64,000 bases of DNA, from NCBI RefSeq assembly GCF_018861005.1, contig NZ_JAHKQL010000031.1, positions 278,657-342,656 of the forward strand, in the 5' to 3' direction. The stretch's first letter is position 1; every line of letters begins with the position of its first letter. The translations under genes and the position numbers were made by a program. The stretch comes from Polaribacter vadi (lineage in GTDB: Bacteria; Bacteroidota; Bacteroidia; Flavobacteriales; Flavobacteriaceae). This document shows positions 19,485 through 29,363 of the stretch, piece after piece. A model generated the notes under the pieces. That model worked only from the letters and a program-made list of their open reading frames with translations. It made no database searches and had not been told where the DNA came from.

Positions 19485-21188
19485 TTGAAACAATTCATAT
19501 TATTCTCATTTTTAGTATTTAATTTAATTACATTTTCTCAAGAGAAATATCCAACAGATTATTTTAGAAATCCTTTAGATATACCTATTTTTCTTTCTGG
19601 TTCTTTTGGTGAATTAAGAAGCAACCATTTTCACGCAGGTTTAGATATTAAAACCCAAGGTAAAGAAGGTTTAAAAGTTTTTGCAGCAGCAGATGGTTAT
19701 GTGTCTAGAATTAAAGTACAACAATTTGGTTATGGCAAAGCTATTTATGTAACTCACCCAAATGGATTTACAACCGTTTATGGGCATTTAAGTAAATTTA
19801 ATGATGAAATAGAAGCTTACGTTAAAAGTGTACAATACAAAAAAGAAGATTATAATACAGGAAACCTTTTTTTTAAAGAAGATAAATTTCCTTTACAAAA
19901 AGGAGATCTTTTAGCTTATTCTGGTGATACAGGTGGTTCTGGTGGACCGCATTTACATTTCGAAATTAGAGATACAGCATCAGAAAAAATTATAAACCCT
20001 TTGTTGTTTGGTATAAAAGTACAAGATACTAAAACACCTACCTTCCAGTCTTTAAAAGGATATACTTTAAGTACAGACGCTAGAATTAATCAACAAAAAA
20101 AGAGTTTTCAAATTCCCATAAAAAGTATTGGAAATGGAAATTATATTGCTGATAAAATTACAGCAAGTGGTTATATAAGTTTTGGTGTAAGCGTTTTTGA
20201 TCGTTTTAATGGTGTGCCTAATAAAAACGGAATTTTCAGTTTAGAAATGTTCGTAAATGGCAAACGTTTTTATTATCATGATGTAGAAACTTTTTCTTTT
20301 GCAGAAAGCAAATACTTAAATTTACATATTGATTACGAGCATTATAAAAAATACAAAAGACGTTATCAAAAAACTCATAAAGAAACTGCTAATAAATTAT
20401 CAACCTATGAAAAGTTGATTAATAATGGTAAAATAAACATACAAAAAGGTTTTAATTATACTATAGAAATTATTGCTAAAGATTTTGCAGGCAATAAAAG
20501 TTCTATAAAAATACCTGTTTCTGGTAAAGAGAGTAATGCTATTTTTAGTTCTAAAGCTGACACTACGAATTATAAAGTTGTAGCTAAAAACTTTCATAAA
20601 TTTAGTAAAGATGATGTTACTATTGCATTTCCTAAAAACACTTTTTATAACGATTTGTACTTAGATTTTAAGGTTGATAAAAACATTGCCAAAATTCATA
20701 ACCCAACTGTACCACTAAATAAAAGTTTTACGCTTACTTTTAACGTCTCTAAATATTCTAAAAAAGAAAAACAGCAAATGTATATTGCCAATTTAGAGTA
20801 TCCTAAATATCCAAGATATAATTATACCAGAAAAAAAGATAGTACGTTTTATACAACAACTAAAATTTTAGGCAATTATACCTTAGCAATAGATTCTATA
20901 AAACCTAAAATTAAATTGCTATATTTTAAAGACCAACAATGGATAAGTAACTCTAAGACAATAAAAGTGAAAATTAGCGATATTGGTTCTGGTATTAAAA
21001 ACTGGAGGGCTACTATTGATGGTGAATGGGTTTTAATGCAATACAATCATAAAAAAAGAATTTTAACCTATAATTTTAGTGATAAAAAATTGGTAGGTAG
21101 CAAACATATCTTTAAACTTGTAGTATCAGACAATGTTGGAAATACGAATGAGTTATCTGCAACGTTCTTTAAGAAACAAATAAACTAA
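19485..21188 (+). CDS. M23 family metallopeptidase
   Basis: 567 residues with a signal peptide (FILFSFLVFNLITFSQ). The LytM/M23 zinc endopeptidase domain is at about 35-175: NHFHAGLDIKTQGKEG, TVYGHLSKF and GGPHLHFEIRDT provide the zinc ligands and catalytic His. About 390 further residues form beta-rich domains of unknown role. It probably cuts peptidoglycan cross-links or regulates an amidase in the periplasm. The start is TTG (MKQFIL). The TonB receptor gene begins 5 bases downstream. Confidence 0.9.
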   Translation: MKQFILFSFLVFNLITFSQEKYPTDYFRNPLDIPIFLSGSFGELRSNHFHAGLDIKTQGKEGLKVFAAADGYVSRIKVQQFGYGKAIYVTHPNGFTTVYGHLSKFNDEIEAYVKSVQYKKEDYNTGNLFFKEDKFPLQKGDLLAYSGDTGGSGGPHLHFEIRDTASEKIINPLLFGIKVQDTKTPTFQSLKGYTLSTDARINQQKKSFQIPIKSIGNGNYIADKITASGYISFGVSVFDRFNGVPNKNGIFSLEMFVNGKRFYYHDVETFSFAESKYLNLHIDYEHYKKYKRRYQKTHKETANKLSTYEKLINNGKINIQKGFNYTIEIIAKDFAGNKSSIKIPVSGKESNAIFSSKADTTNYKVVAKNFHKFSKDDVTIAFPKNTFYNDLYLDFKVDKNIAKIHNPTVPLNKSFTLTFNVSKYSKKEKQQMYIANLEYPKYPRYNYTRKKDSTFYTTTKILGNYTLAIDSIKPKIKLLYFKDQQWISNSKTIKVKISDIGSGIKNWRATIDGEWVLMQYNHKKRILTYNFSDKKLVGSKHIFKLVVSDNVGNTNELSATFFKKQIN

Positions 21189-21193
21189 TTTTT

Positions 21194-23641
21194 GTGAAAA
21201 AAACATTCTTATTTCTACTCTTTATCCCAAGTTTTTTAATTGCTCAAAAAACTACTATTTTAAAAGGTACTATTAAAAACAGTAAAAAAGAACCTATAGA
21301 AAATGTATCAATAAAATTTAATAATACAGGAACATCAACAGATATAAATGGTAATTATTCTGTTAGAATTCCTTTAGATAAAGAAATAACAATTATTTAC
21401 AGTCACGTTTCTTATAGAACAATCACAAAATTAATTACTGCAAAAAATAGAAATATAATTAGATACTCACCTACTCTAATTTTAAAAACAGAAAAATTAA
21501 ACGAAATAGTTGTAAAAGATATTAGAAAAGAAGCATCAGGCATTGAATCTATAGACATAAAAACTGTTAAAAATACGATTGGACCAAATGCTGGTGTAGA
21601 AAATACTTTAATGACGTTTGCAGGTGTAAATAACAATAATGAGTTAAGTACGCAATACAATGTTAGAGGTGGTAATTTTGATGAAAATCTAGTTTACGTT
21701 AATGGTATTGAAGTTTACAGACCTTTTTTAATTAGATCTGGCCAACAAGAAGGTTTAAGTTTTATCAACACAAATATGGTGCAGAATATTAATTTTTCTG
21801 CTGGTGGCTTTCAAGCAAAATATGGTGATAAATTATCTTCTGTTTTAGACATTACTTACAGAAAACCAAAAGAAACTGCAACTACAATAGATGCAAGTTT
21901 ATTAGGTGGAAGTGCTACTTTCGAAGGTCAGTTTTTAAACAAAAAACTAAGTACAATTACAGGAGTTCGTTATAGAGATAACAGTTTATTTGTAAATAGT
22001 AAACAAATTGAAACTAATTTTAGACCCAAATTTACAGACGTACAAACGTATTTAACCTATGATTTTTCTGATAAATTTGAATTAAGTTTTCTAGGTAATT
22101 TTTCTTTAAATGATTACAATTATCAACCTTTATCTAGAAGAACACGTTTTGGTACAGTTGCAGATCCTTTAGAATTAGTTGTTTTTTATTCTGGTCAAGA
22201 ACAAGACAAATATTTAACTCTATTTGGTGCTTTATCCGCAGATTATAAAGTTAATGATAATTTTACTTTAAAAACTACAGCTTCTAGATACAACACTCAA
22301 GAAGAAGAACATTTTGACATTGCTGCACAATATAATTTAGGTGAAGTAGATTCTAATATCGGTTCTGAAAATTTTGGAGAAGTAGAATTTTCTCAGGGAA
22401 TTGGTTCTCAATTAAATCACGCACGTAATGATTTAGATGCTTTAATTACAAATATTCAAGTTAGAGGAACAATAAAAAATAATGACAAACAATGGGATTT
22501 TGGAGTTAAATATCAAAAAGAAGATATACAAGATAGAATTAGAGAATGGGAAGTAATTGATTCTTTAGGGTTTTCTATTAGACCTCCACATCATACAGGA
22601 AACAATCAACCTTACGAAGCTTTTGAAGGTGAAATTACTCCTTATCAATCCATCAGAAAAGACAATAATGTTGCTATAACAAGATTCTCGGGTTTTGTAC
22701 AATTTAACCAACGTTCTTTCTGGAATGATCATGAAGTGTTTTATAATTTAGGAATTAGAGCTCAAAGTTGGGCTGTTACTGGTAATGGTATTGATTCTAA
22801 AAATCAAACAATAATTAGTCCAAGATTACAATTTGCTATAAAACCTGATTGGGAAAAAGATATGCTATTTAGAATATCTGGAGGTTTATATGCACAACCA
22901 CCTTCTTACAGAGAATTAAGAGATTTTAATGGTGATTTAAACGTTGATGTAAAAGCCCAAAAATCTATACATTTTGTAACAGGTATGGATTACAGTTTTG
23001 CAATGTGGGACAGACCTTTTAAGTTAACTACTGAAATGTATTACAAAGATTTATCTGATGTTAATGCTTACTCTATAGATAATGTAAGAATAAGATATAG
23101 AGCAGATAATGCTGCAACAGCTTATGCTTATGGATTAGATATGCGTTTAAATGGTGAGTTTGTTCCTGGAAGTGAAAGTTGGGTAAGTTTGGGATATTTA
23201 AAAACAGAAGAAAATATTAATAACCAAGGCAATATTGCAAGACCTTCTGATCAGCGAATTAAATTCGGAATTCTGTTTCAAGATTATGTACCTAATCTAC
23301 CAGATTTAAAAGCATATTTAAATTTAGTTTATAATTCTGGAGTTCCTGGTGGATCTCCTGCATACTCAGATCCTTACGATTTTCAAAGTCGTTTAAGAGA
23401 CTATAGACGTGCAGATTTAGGTGTTTCTTATGTTTTTGCTGATGCCAATAAACAATATACTACTGGTTGGTTATCTAAATTTAAAGAACTAACAGCTGGA
23501 TTAGAGCTTTTTAACATGTTCGATATTCAGAATGCAATTACCAATACCTGGGTTAGAGATGTGTATTCTAAAACACAATATGGAATCCCTAATTATATGA
23601 CTGGTAGAGTTTTAAATTTTAAAGTATCTATGAAGTTTTAA
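21194..23641 (+). CDS. TonB-dependent receptor with carboxypeptidase-regulatory-like domain
   Basis: This 815-residue outer-membrane transporter starts with GTG and a signal peptide (FLFLLFIPSFLIAQ). A CarboxypepD_reg-like domain (about 22-105: LKGTIKNSKKEPIENVSIKF) precedes a plug domain (TQYNVRGGNFDENLVYVNGI) and a 22-strand barrel ending in FKVSMKF. There is no SusD partner, so it is a single TonB receptor rather than a polysaccharide SusCD pair. The substrate is unknown. Its stop shares TTAA with the convergent transporter gene. Confidence 0.92.
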   Translation: MKKTFLFLLFIPSFLIAQKTTILKGTIKNSKKEPIENVSIKFNNTGTSTDINGNYSVRIPLDKEITIIYSHVSYRTITKLITAKNRNIIRYSPTLILKTEKLNEIVVKDIRKEASGIESIDIKTVKNTIGPNAGVENTLMTFAGVNNNNELSTQYNVRGGNFDENLVYVNGIEVYRPFLIRSGQQEGLSFINTNMVQNINFSAGGFQAKYGDKLSSVLDITYRKPKETATTIDASLLGGSATFEGQFLNKKLSTITGVRYRDNSLFVNSKQIETNFRPKFTDVQTYLTYDFSDKFELSFLGNFSLNDYNYQPLSRRTRFGTVADPLELVVFYSGQEQDKYLTLFGALSADYKVNDNFTLKTTASRYNTQEEEHFDIAAQYNLGEVDSNIGSENFGEVEFSQGIGSQLNHARNDLDALITNIQVRGTIKNNDKQWDFGVKYQKEDIQDRIREWEVIDSLGFSIRPPHHTGNNQPYEAFEGEITPYQSIRKDNNVAITRFSGFVQFNQRSFWNDHEVFYNLGIRAQSWAVTGNGIDSKNQTIISPRLQFAIKPDWEKDMLFRISGGLYAQPPSYRELRDFNGDLNVDVKAQKSIHFVTGMDYSFAMWDRPFKLTTEMYYKDLSDVNAYSIDNVRIRYRADNAATAYAYGLDMRLNGEFVPGSESWVSLGYLKTEENINNQGNIARPSDQRIKFGILFQDYVPNLPDLKAYLNLVYNSGVPGGSPAYSDPYDFQSRLRDYRRADLGVSYVFADANKQYTTGWLSKFKELTAGLELFNMFDIQNAITNTWVRDVYSKTQYGIPNYMTGRVLNFKVSMKF

Positions 23642-24675
23642 AGTATCTTCTTAGATTCTATTAAAGCACCAAATTCTTTTTTGTAAATTCTAACTACAAC
23701 TAAAAATAAACTAATTAAAAGTGGTCCGAAAATAAGGCCAATAAAACCAAATAAAGGTACACCAACAATAACACCTATTAGTGTAATTAGTGGGTGAACA
23801 TTATCTAATTTTTTTAACACAAAAAGTCTGATAATATTATCTGTAGAACCTACTACTACTAAACCATAAACTAAGATTCCCCAACCTGCAAAACTATTGC
23901 CTGTAGACATTGTTAAGATAAAAACTGGCAAAATACCAACTAAAGTACCTATAAAGGGAATCATAGAACCCACTGTTACAATTATAAACCAGAAAAAAGG
24001 ATCTTTAATGCCGAATATTAAAAAACCTATAAGAGCAATAATACCCTGTGCAATAGCTACTAAAGGAATACCAATAGCATTAGAACGTACCATAGCTTGA
24101 GATTCTGAACCAATAATTTTTAAGTTTTTCTCACTAATAGGTATGTATTCATATAAAGAAACACGTAATTCTTTTCTATTCGTTAACATATAGTACAAAA
24201 TAAAATACATTAAACCAATAGCTATAAAAATGTCGAAAGTACCACCAGCAAAAGTTTCCCAGTTATCAGAAATCCATGTGGAAATTTCTTTTGTGTTTAT
24301 TCTTGAGCTTAAATCATAATTATACTTATCTTTTATTGTGTTCATTTGAGTTTGAACAACCTTTGCAATTTTTTCTGAATTATCTACTGCTTCACCAACT
24401 TTATTACCTAACATAAAAACGATTCCAGCAACTGGTAGCAGAATACAGATAAACGAAAAAATCATTAAAAAAATTGCGGCGAAATGCGGATTCCAATTTT
24501 TCTTTACTAAATAAACCATCCATCTTCTAAGAATAACGTAGATGGTTATAGCTCCTAAAACTCCTGATAAATAAGGTATAAGCTCTCTAAAAATTAGAAA
24601 AGCAAATAAAATTATTAATAATAAAACAAAAACTTGTCTTATGGTTTTTGGTGGAATTACATTTTCATCATTCAT
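23638..24675 (-). CDS. AI-2E family transporter (PF01594)
   Basis: A 345-residue membrane protein with about eight helices in the usual order: helices near residues 10-75, a hydrophilic stretch (SEKIAKVVQTQMNTIKDKYN), then a C-terminal bundle with VTVGSMIPFIGTLVGILP and GVIVGVPLFGFIGLIFGPLL, the family signatures. Members have been assigned to autoinducer-2 export or Na+/H+ antiport; the substrate cannot be told here. Confidence 0.9.
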   Translation of the reverse strand: MNDENVIPPKTIRQVFVLLLIILFAFLIFRELIPYLSGVLGAITIYVILRRWMVYLVKKNWNPHFAAIFLMIFSFICILLPVAGIVFMLGNKVGEAVDNSEKIAKVVQTQMNTIKDKYNYDLSSRINTKEISTWISDNWETFAGGTFDIFIAIGLMYFILYYMLTNRKELRVSLYEYIPISEKNLKIIGSESQAMVRSNAIGIPLVAIAQGIIALIGFLIFGIKDPFFWFIIVTVGSMIPFIGTLVGILPVFILTMSTGNSFAGWGILVYGLVVVGSTDNIIRLFVLKKLDNVHPLITLIGVIVGVPLFGFIGLIFGPLLISLFLVVVRIYKKEFGALIESKKIL

Positions 24676-24754
24676 ATAGCAAATTTATAAGTATTTAATA
24701 CTAAATTTTATTGCTATCAATTTTAAAATTAATGCAAATACAATTTACAGAAAA

Positions 24755-25123
24755 TTATTCCTCTTCCCTATTTACTAAATCAATAGAAAAAGCAGGTAAA
24801 CAAATGGCCAAATATTCGCATTCTAAATCAAAAGGATTTGAATATTGTACTCTAGTGTTTTTTTCTATTTTTATAGATTGGCCAGCTTCTAAAACAACAA
24901 TATCATCATCAATAATAAATTGTTTTTTACCTTTAATGATGTAAGTATATTCGTCAAATTTTGGAGTTTGAAAAGGTTCTTTCCAATTAGGAGGCGCAAT
25001 CATGTGTGCAATACTAACATTAGAATTTTTATCTGTTGCGTTTCCAAAATGCTCTTCAATTAATTTGCCATCTGTTGTTGGTACAACAAATGGCACTTTT
25101 TGAATTGTATATTTTTTATTCAT
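24755..25123 (-). CDS. Cupin-domain protein
   Basis: A 122-residue single cupin fold. FDEYTYIIKGKKQFIIDDDI forms the first motif and VLEAGQSIKIEKNTRVQYSN the second. The metal-binding His of motif 1 is replaced (DEYTY), so a metal-dependent enzyme role is doubtful. Nearby genes give no pathway clue. Confidence 0.8.
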   Translation of the reverse strand: MNKKYTIQKVPFVVPTTDGKLIEEHFGNATDKNSNVSIAHMIAPPNWKEPFQTPKFDEYTYIIKGKKQFIIDDDIVVLEAGQSIKIEKNTRVQYSNPFDLECEYLAICLPAFSIDLVNREEE

Positions 25124-25139
25124 AAAGATTGGTTTTGCA

Positions 25140-25237
25140 TAAGCGATTGAAATGGCATCCTTTTTTGAGGTACGAAAAAAAGATATAATGAAAAGCGCGG
25201 TTTTTTACCTTTCTTAAAAAAGGTAAAAAATATGCCC
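25140..25237 (+). ncRNA. Structured intergenic element, candidate flavo-1-like RNA
   Basis: A compact fold fills the gap between the cupin and lipoprotein genes. GGCAT (25154-25158) pairs with ATGCC (25232-25236) and encloses two hairpins: a T6/A7 hairpin at about 25160-25182, and TTTTTTACCTTT (25201-25212) with AAAGGTAAAAAA (25219-25230). Unpaired AGCGATTGAAATGGCATCC and GAAAAGCGCGG segments look like a conserved element that I recall as repeated in Flavobacteriia genomes. The family name flavo-1 and the strand are my guesses. The last hairpin could also end transcription of the lipoprotein gene. Confidence 0.5.
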
Positions 25238-25794
25238 TAATTAAACCAAACTACAAAAGATTTCATTTTAGCCAAATCTGGTATTTGCTCTAAAGACACT
25301 TTTTGAGGTCTAAAATTTCTTAAACCTAATTCTTGTTTATCTATTGTAATCGTTACATTTAACTCATCTAAAAATAAAGTTACTGATTGTAATGTAGATT
25401 CTGGTCTTAAAATATTTGTTGAATTTATTTCTGAAAAAGTAGATTTTAGATTAATGCCATCGTTTGTTTTAAAACGCGGATCATGAATTTCGATACTTTT
25501 TATGGTTGATGTAGAATCTAACTGCTCTTGTGGTATAATTGTTAGTAAATGTTTACCTCCTTTTTCGTAAATTAAATACTCATCATCATCTTGAAAATAG
25601 TTGTCTCCTAAAGCACCTTCACTTAAATTTCTAACAATAGAGTCTTTTTTAAAAATTTCATTTAAGTCTTTAACAGTAGTGGTTTGATCTACTAAACCTA
25701 CTTTACCTTTTTCTATTTTAAACTTATTATTATTACTACAACTTATTATAAATAATGATACTATAATTAATGGTAAGAAACTCTTTTTTATCAT
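25237..25794 (-). CDS. Putative lipoprotein of unknown function
   Basis: 185 residues with a lipoprotein signal (FLPLIIVSLFIISC, Cys at about 19) followed by SNNNK. The mature part has no motif that I know and looks like a small beta-rich domain (YLIYEKGGKHLLTIIP, SVTLFLDELNVTITID). The stop is TAG and touches the structured element. Likely membrane-anchored in the periplasm. Confidence 0.75.
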   Translation of the reverse strand: MIKKSFLPLIIVSLFIISCSNNNKFKIEKGKVGLVDQTTTVKDLNEIFKKDSIVRNLSEGALGDNYFQDDDEYLIYEKGGKHLLTIIPQEQLDSTSTIKSIEIHDPRFKTNDGINLKSTFSEINSTNILRPESTLQSVTLFLDELNVTITIDKQELGLRNFRPQKVSLEQIPDLAKMKSFVVWFN

Positions 25795-25840
25795 TTGGTT
25801 TGTTTTTTATAAAATATAAAACGTGCGTTTTTTAATTTTG

Positions 25841-27391
25841 TTATTTAATTACTTTTTTTAAAATTCCAAAAACGGCTCTTATAAATGTGGCACTTGTTAA
25901 TACTTTTACTAAAGGGTCTTGTCTTGTGCTTCTTCTTCTAGTAGAAACTCTAGATTGCTTTTCTTTTTCTTTGGCTATTCTTTCTCTCTCCTTTTGGTCT
26001 GCTGCATCTTTAATAGCTTTTTCTTCTGCTTTATTTATCTTATCTATTTTTGTGTTTAATAATTCGTAAGCACTTTCTCTGTCTAAATTCTCATTGTATT
26101 TATAGAAAAGTATAGAATTATTTATCACATTTTTAAGTTCTTTATCTGATAAAATATCCATTCTGCTCATTGGTGCACGTAACATAGTTCTTGCTAAAGG
26201 TGTTGGAATTCCTTTTTCGTTTAAAACGGATACAAATGCTTCTCCAATTCCTAATTGCGTTAAAACTTCTTTTGTATCATAATACTCAGAATCAGGGTAA
26301 TTTTCAGCCGCCAATTTAATGGCTTTTCTATCTTTTGCAGTAAATGCTCTTAAAGCGTGTTGAATTTTTAAACCCAATTGAGCTAAAATATCTTCTGGTA
26401 CATCTTTAGGATTTTGAGTAACAAAATACAAACCAATTCCTTTAGAACGAATTAGTTTTACAATACTTTCTATTTGATTTAAAAGTGCTTTTGATGCTTC
26501 ATCAAAAACCAAATGTGCTTCGTCTATAAATATTATAAGTTCTGGAGTACCAGAATCTCCTTGTTCTGGAAAAGTTTCGTAAACCTCTGCCAATAATTGC
26601 AACATAAATGTTGAAAACAGCTTTGGTTTATCTTGAATATCTGTTAAACGTAAAACAGAAATAATTCCTTTTCCATCTTCGTTTACTCTAGTTAAGTCTT
26701 CTACATCAAAAGATTTTTCTCCAAAAAACAGATCTCCTCCTTGTTGTTCTATTTCTATAATTTTACGAAGAATTGCACCTGTAGAAGCTGTAGAAATTCG
26801 CCCATATTCTGCTTTAATTTCTTCTTTACCTTCGTTTGTTACAAATTGTAAAACCTTTTTAAAGTCTTTAATATCTAAAAGCGGAAGTTTATTATCATCA
26901 CAATATTTAAAAATGATGGCAACAATTCCGCTTTGTGTTTCTGTTAAATCTAAAATTCTTGATAAAAGAATTGGACCAAATTCTGACATTGTAGCACGTA
27001 ATCTGGTACCATCTTGTTCAGAAATTGTTAGTACTTCTATAGGGAATTTTTTAGCCTCGAAAGGAAAACCTATTTTTTGATGACGTTCATCAATCTTTGC
27101 ATGACCAGGACTTGCTTTTGCCAAACCAGAAAGATCTCCTTTAATGTCCATTAACAAAACAGGAATCCCTTTATCTGATAAATTTTCGGCTAAAACTTGT
27201 AATGTTTTTGTTTTACCTGTACCTGTAGCACCAGCAATTAATCCATGTCTATTTAAGGTTTTTAAAGGAACTTTTACAATTGCATTTGTTACAGTTTCTT
27301 CACCAAGCATTGCTGCTCCCAGCTCTATAAAATCTCCTTTAGTGGAGTATCCTGAATTTATATATTCAAAGAATTCCTCTTTTTGACTCAT
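25841..27391 (-). CDS. HerA-like (DUF853) ATPase
   Basis: 516 residues. An N-terminal beta segment leads to Walker A (GLIAGATGTGKTKTLQ) and LLMDIKGDLSGLAK; Walker B is LIIFIDEAHLVFDEA, followed by the sensor region GIGLYFVTQNPKDVPEDILA. This is the DUF853/helicase HerA-like branch of the FtsK-HerA superfamily, thought to be a DNA-pumping or membrane-associated ATPase. The C-terminal 80 residues are a charged coiled coil with RRRSTRQDP. No NurA-type nuclease is nearby, so a repair role is not shown. Confidence 0.9.
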   Translation of the reverse strand: MSQKEEFFEYINSGYSTKGDFIELGAAMLGEETVTNAIVKVPLKTLNRHGLIAGATGTGKTKTLQVLAENLSDKGIPVLLMDIKGDLSGLAKASPGHAKIDERHQKIGFPFEAKKFPIEVLTISEQDGTRLRATMSEFGPILLSRILDLTETQSGIVAIIFKYCDDNKLPLLDIKDFKKVLQFVTNEGKEEIKAEYGRISTASTGAILRKIIEIEQQGGDLFFGEKSFDVEDLTRVNEDGKGIISVLRLTDIQDKPKLFSTFMLQLLAEVYETFPEQGDSGTPELIIFIDEAHLVFDEASKALLNQIESIVKLIRSKGIGLYFVTQNPKDVPEDILAQLGLKIQHALRAFTAKDRKAIKLAAENYPDSEYYDTKEVLTQLGIGEAFVSVLNEKGIPTPLARTMLRAPMSRMDILSDKELKNVINNSILFYKYNENLDRESAYELLNTKIDKINKAEEKAIKDAADQKERERIAKEKEKQSRVSTRRRSTRQDPLVKVLTSATFIRAVFGILKKVIK

Positions 27392-27444
27392 TATCTAAAA
27401 TTTCCATAAAAATAAGTAAAATTGAGATTCTAAGAAGATATTAG

Positions 27445-28515
27445 TTAATCATTTTTAGTAAAATATTCTTGATTAGAAATTGAATTAGGACTTACATAGA
27501 TTTTTGCTTTATTAAACCAAACCTCTGCATAGTTACCAGTTTCATACTGTTTTTTAAGATCGCCATCATAAGTATCTGCACCTGAGCACCAATTCTTATT
27601 TACTTCAGGAGATTTTCCATTTGTTTGATTATAACAACCTAATTTAAAAAAACAACCTTCATCAGCATAAGCATTTGCTCTTTCTACTCCATCTTGACCA
27701 ACAGGAAAAAACATATCTTTAGTTTGTTGAGAAATGTCTGCTTTTGAAGCGTAATCTGTTTTTATTAAGTTTTTAGTAAATGTTTTCGTTTCATGACCTT
27801 CGCTTGTAAAAACTAATGTCATTATTCCTTCTTTTATATCTACTGAATAACTAAACTCTTCACCTAATTCAATACCTTCTGTTGGTTCTTCTGGATATGT
27901 ATTTGCATCTGGACCTACAGTAGAAAAATCGTTACCCCAAACAGCAGAAGAATAATCCCATCTTTTAGAATTATCATCACCTAAAGTATTAATTTCATAA
28001 TGCCAAAAAACAGAACCCTTTGTATGACCAGGAAATTTCTTATAAAAAATTTTTAAAGGTTCATTCTCATGCTTATCTGCACTATGAATTTGCCCAACAA
28101 CTACAGCATATGATGCTGCAACTGTTGCATCTCCTGTTTTAGAAACACTCATTACCTTTAAATTAGCAGTTAGTTTAGCATCCGTCATTGGGTACCATTT
28201 TTTAGATTGTGCTAATTCTGTTCTTGTATTGTTAGAAGTACCATGTGTATCACCAGCATTTGGCGATTTAAAAACTACCCAAGTATCTTTTTCATCTTTT
28301 GTTGTATAAAAGTAATCTTTGTTTTCGAAGTTTATAGCTTGCCCAACATTAGATCCATCACCTAAAATTAAACTCCAATCGTTAAAAAAAGGAATTACAT
28401 CACTTGCAAAAACAGGTTTTGGAGCTTCTTCTTTTTTAGTTGATTTTTTACAACTTATTGCAATAACAGAAAGTATTACAAATGCTAAAACTATTTTTAT
28501 TGAACTTTTTTTCAT
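27445..28515 (-). CDS. PL7 family alginate lyase, lipoprotein
   Basis: 356 residues with a lipoprotein signal (LSVIAISC, Cys22), so probably on the cell surface or outer membrane. The PL7 catalytic strands are recognisable: RTEL at 98-101, QIH at 142-144 (catalytic His, Ile usually linked with guluronate preference) and CFFKLGCYNQ at 288-297 with catalytic Tyr295. The first motif ends in Ala-Gln rather than the usual Arg-Glu. It cleaves alginate by beta-elimination. It is last in the operon of gluconokinase/6PGDH, transporter and SDR. No SusCD pair is present. Confidence 0.88.
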   Translation of the reverse strand: MKKSSIKIVLAFVILSVIAISCKKSTKKEEAPKPVFASDVIPFFNDWSLILGDGSNVGQAINFENKDYFYTTKDEKDTWVVFKSPNAGDTHGTSNNTRTELAQSKKWYPMTDAKLTANLKVMSVSKTGDATVAASYAVVVGQIHSADKHENEPLKIFYKKFPGHTKGSVFWHYEINTLGDDNSKRWDYSSAVWGNDFSTVGPDANTYPEEPTEGIELGEEFSYSVDIKEGIMTLVFTSEGHETKTFTKNLIKTDYASKADISQQTKDMFFPVGQDGVERANAYADEGCFFKLGCYNQTNGKSPEVNKNWCSGADTYDGDLKKQYETGNYAEVWFNKAKIYVSPNSISNQEYFTKND

Positions 28516-28542
28516 TTTAAATATTTTTAAAAATTAGAACTT

Positions 28543-29307
28543 TTACATATTATAAACACCACCATTAATGTCTAGTGTTGCACCTGCAATAAAACCATCA
28601 TATTCTGATGCTAAAAACAAAACAGCCCTTGCTACATCTGCAGCATTACCAGGTTTTTGAATTGGAATACCTGCAATAGTTTCTTTTGCAGATTCTTCTG
28701 TTGTGTGTGTATTATGGAAAGATGTTCCTAAAATAAGACCAGGAGCAACAGCATTTACTTTTATACCTTGTGCACCTAATTCTGTAGATAATGCTCTTGT
28801 AAATGTTAAAATTGCACCTTTACTTGTTGCATATACTAAAGAACCTGGATGCCCTCCTTTACGACCTGCTAATGATGCTAAATTTACAATACTACTACAT
28901 TCATTTTTAGCTAAATGAGGTGCTGCAGCTCGTGTTACAAACATCATAGAAGTTAAATTGATATCCATTACTTTATGCCAGAAGTTAGTTTCCATTTCAC
29001 CTAACAATCTTCTAGCTACTAAAGAGCCAGCATTATTTATTAAAATATCTAAACCTCCTAAAGCTTCTACAGTTTTATCAACTAAAATATTGGCATCTTC
29101 TTCTTTGGTTAAGTCACCATTTATTACAACTGCTTTCTGTCCTTTAGATTTTGCATATTCTTTTAACTCATTAGCTGTTGCATCACTAGAAAAGTAATGA
29201 ATTGACACATTAGCCCCACTATCTATAAAATGTTTTGTAATTGATTCTCCAATTCCTTGAGCACCTGCAGTAATTAATACATTTTTATTTTTTAACTTAT
29301 TATTCAT
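28543..29307 (-). CDS. SDR family oxidoreductase, candidate sugar-acid dehydrogenase
   Basis: 254 residues with the classical SDR set: NAD(P) loop TAGAQGIG, INNAG, catalytic Ser in LASLAG, and YATSK with Tyr and Lys. FIAGATLDINGG at the end is typical. In the alginate-lyase context it could be the reductase of the unsaturated uronate product (DEH to KDG), or with gluconokinase a gluconate or glucose dehydrogenase; sequence alone does not decide. It lies 27 bases upstream of the lyase and 56 downstream of the transporter. Confidence 0.85.
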   Translation of the reverse strand: MNNKLKNKNVLITAGAQGIGESITKHFIDSGANVSIHYFSSDATANELKEYAKSKGQKAVVINGDLTKEEDANILVDKTVEALGGLDILINNAGSLVARRLLGEMETNFWHKVMDINLTSMMFVTRAAAPHLAKNECSSIVNLASLAGRKGGHPGSLVYATSKGAILTFTRALSTELGAQGIKVNAVAPGLILGTSFHNTHTTEESAKETIAGIPIQKPGNAADVARAVLFLASEYDGFIAGATLDINGGVYNM

Positions 29308-29363
29308 TTGTTGTTGTTTTATATTTTTTAAATACTACTAATTATATTGTTTTATAAAATACT

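Noticed and set aside
21194..23641. TonB receptor as SusC of a polysaccharide locus
   Set aside because: No SusD-like gene or carbohydrate enzymes are adjacent; neighbours are an M23 peptidase and an AI-2E transporter.
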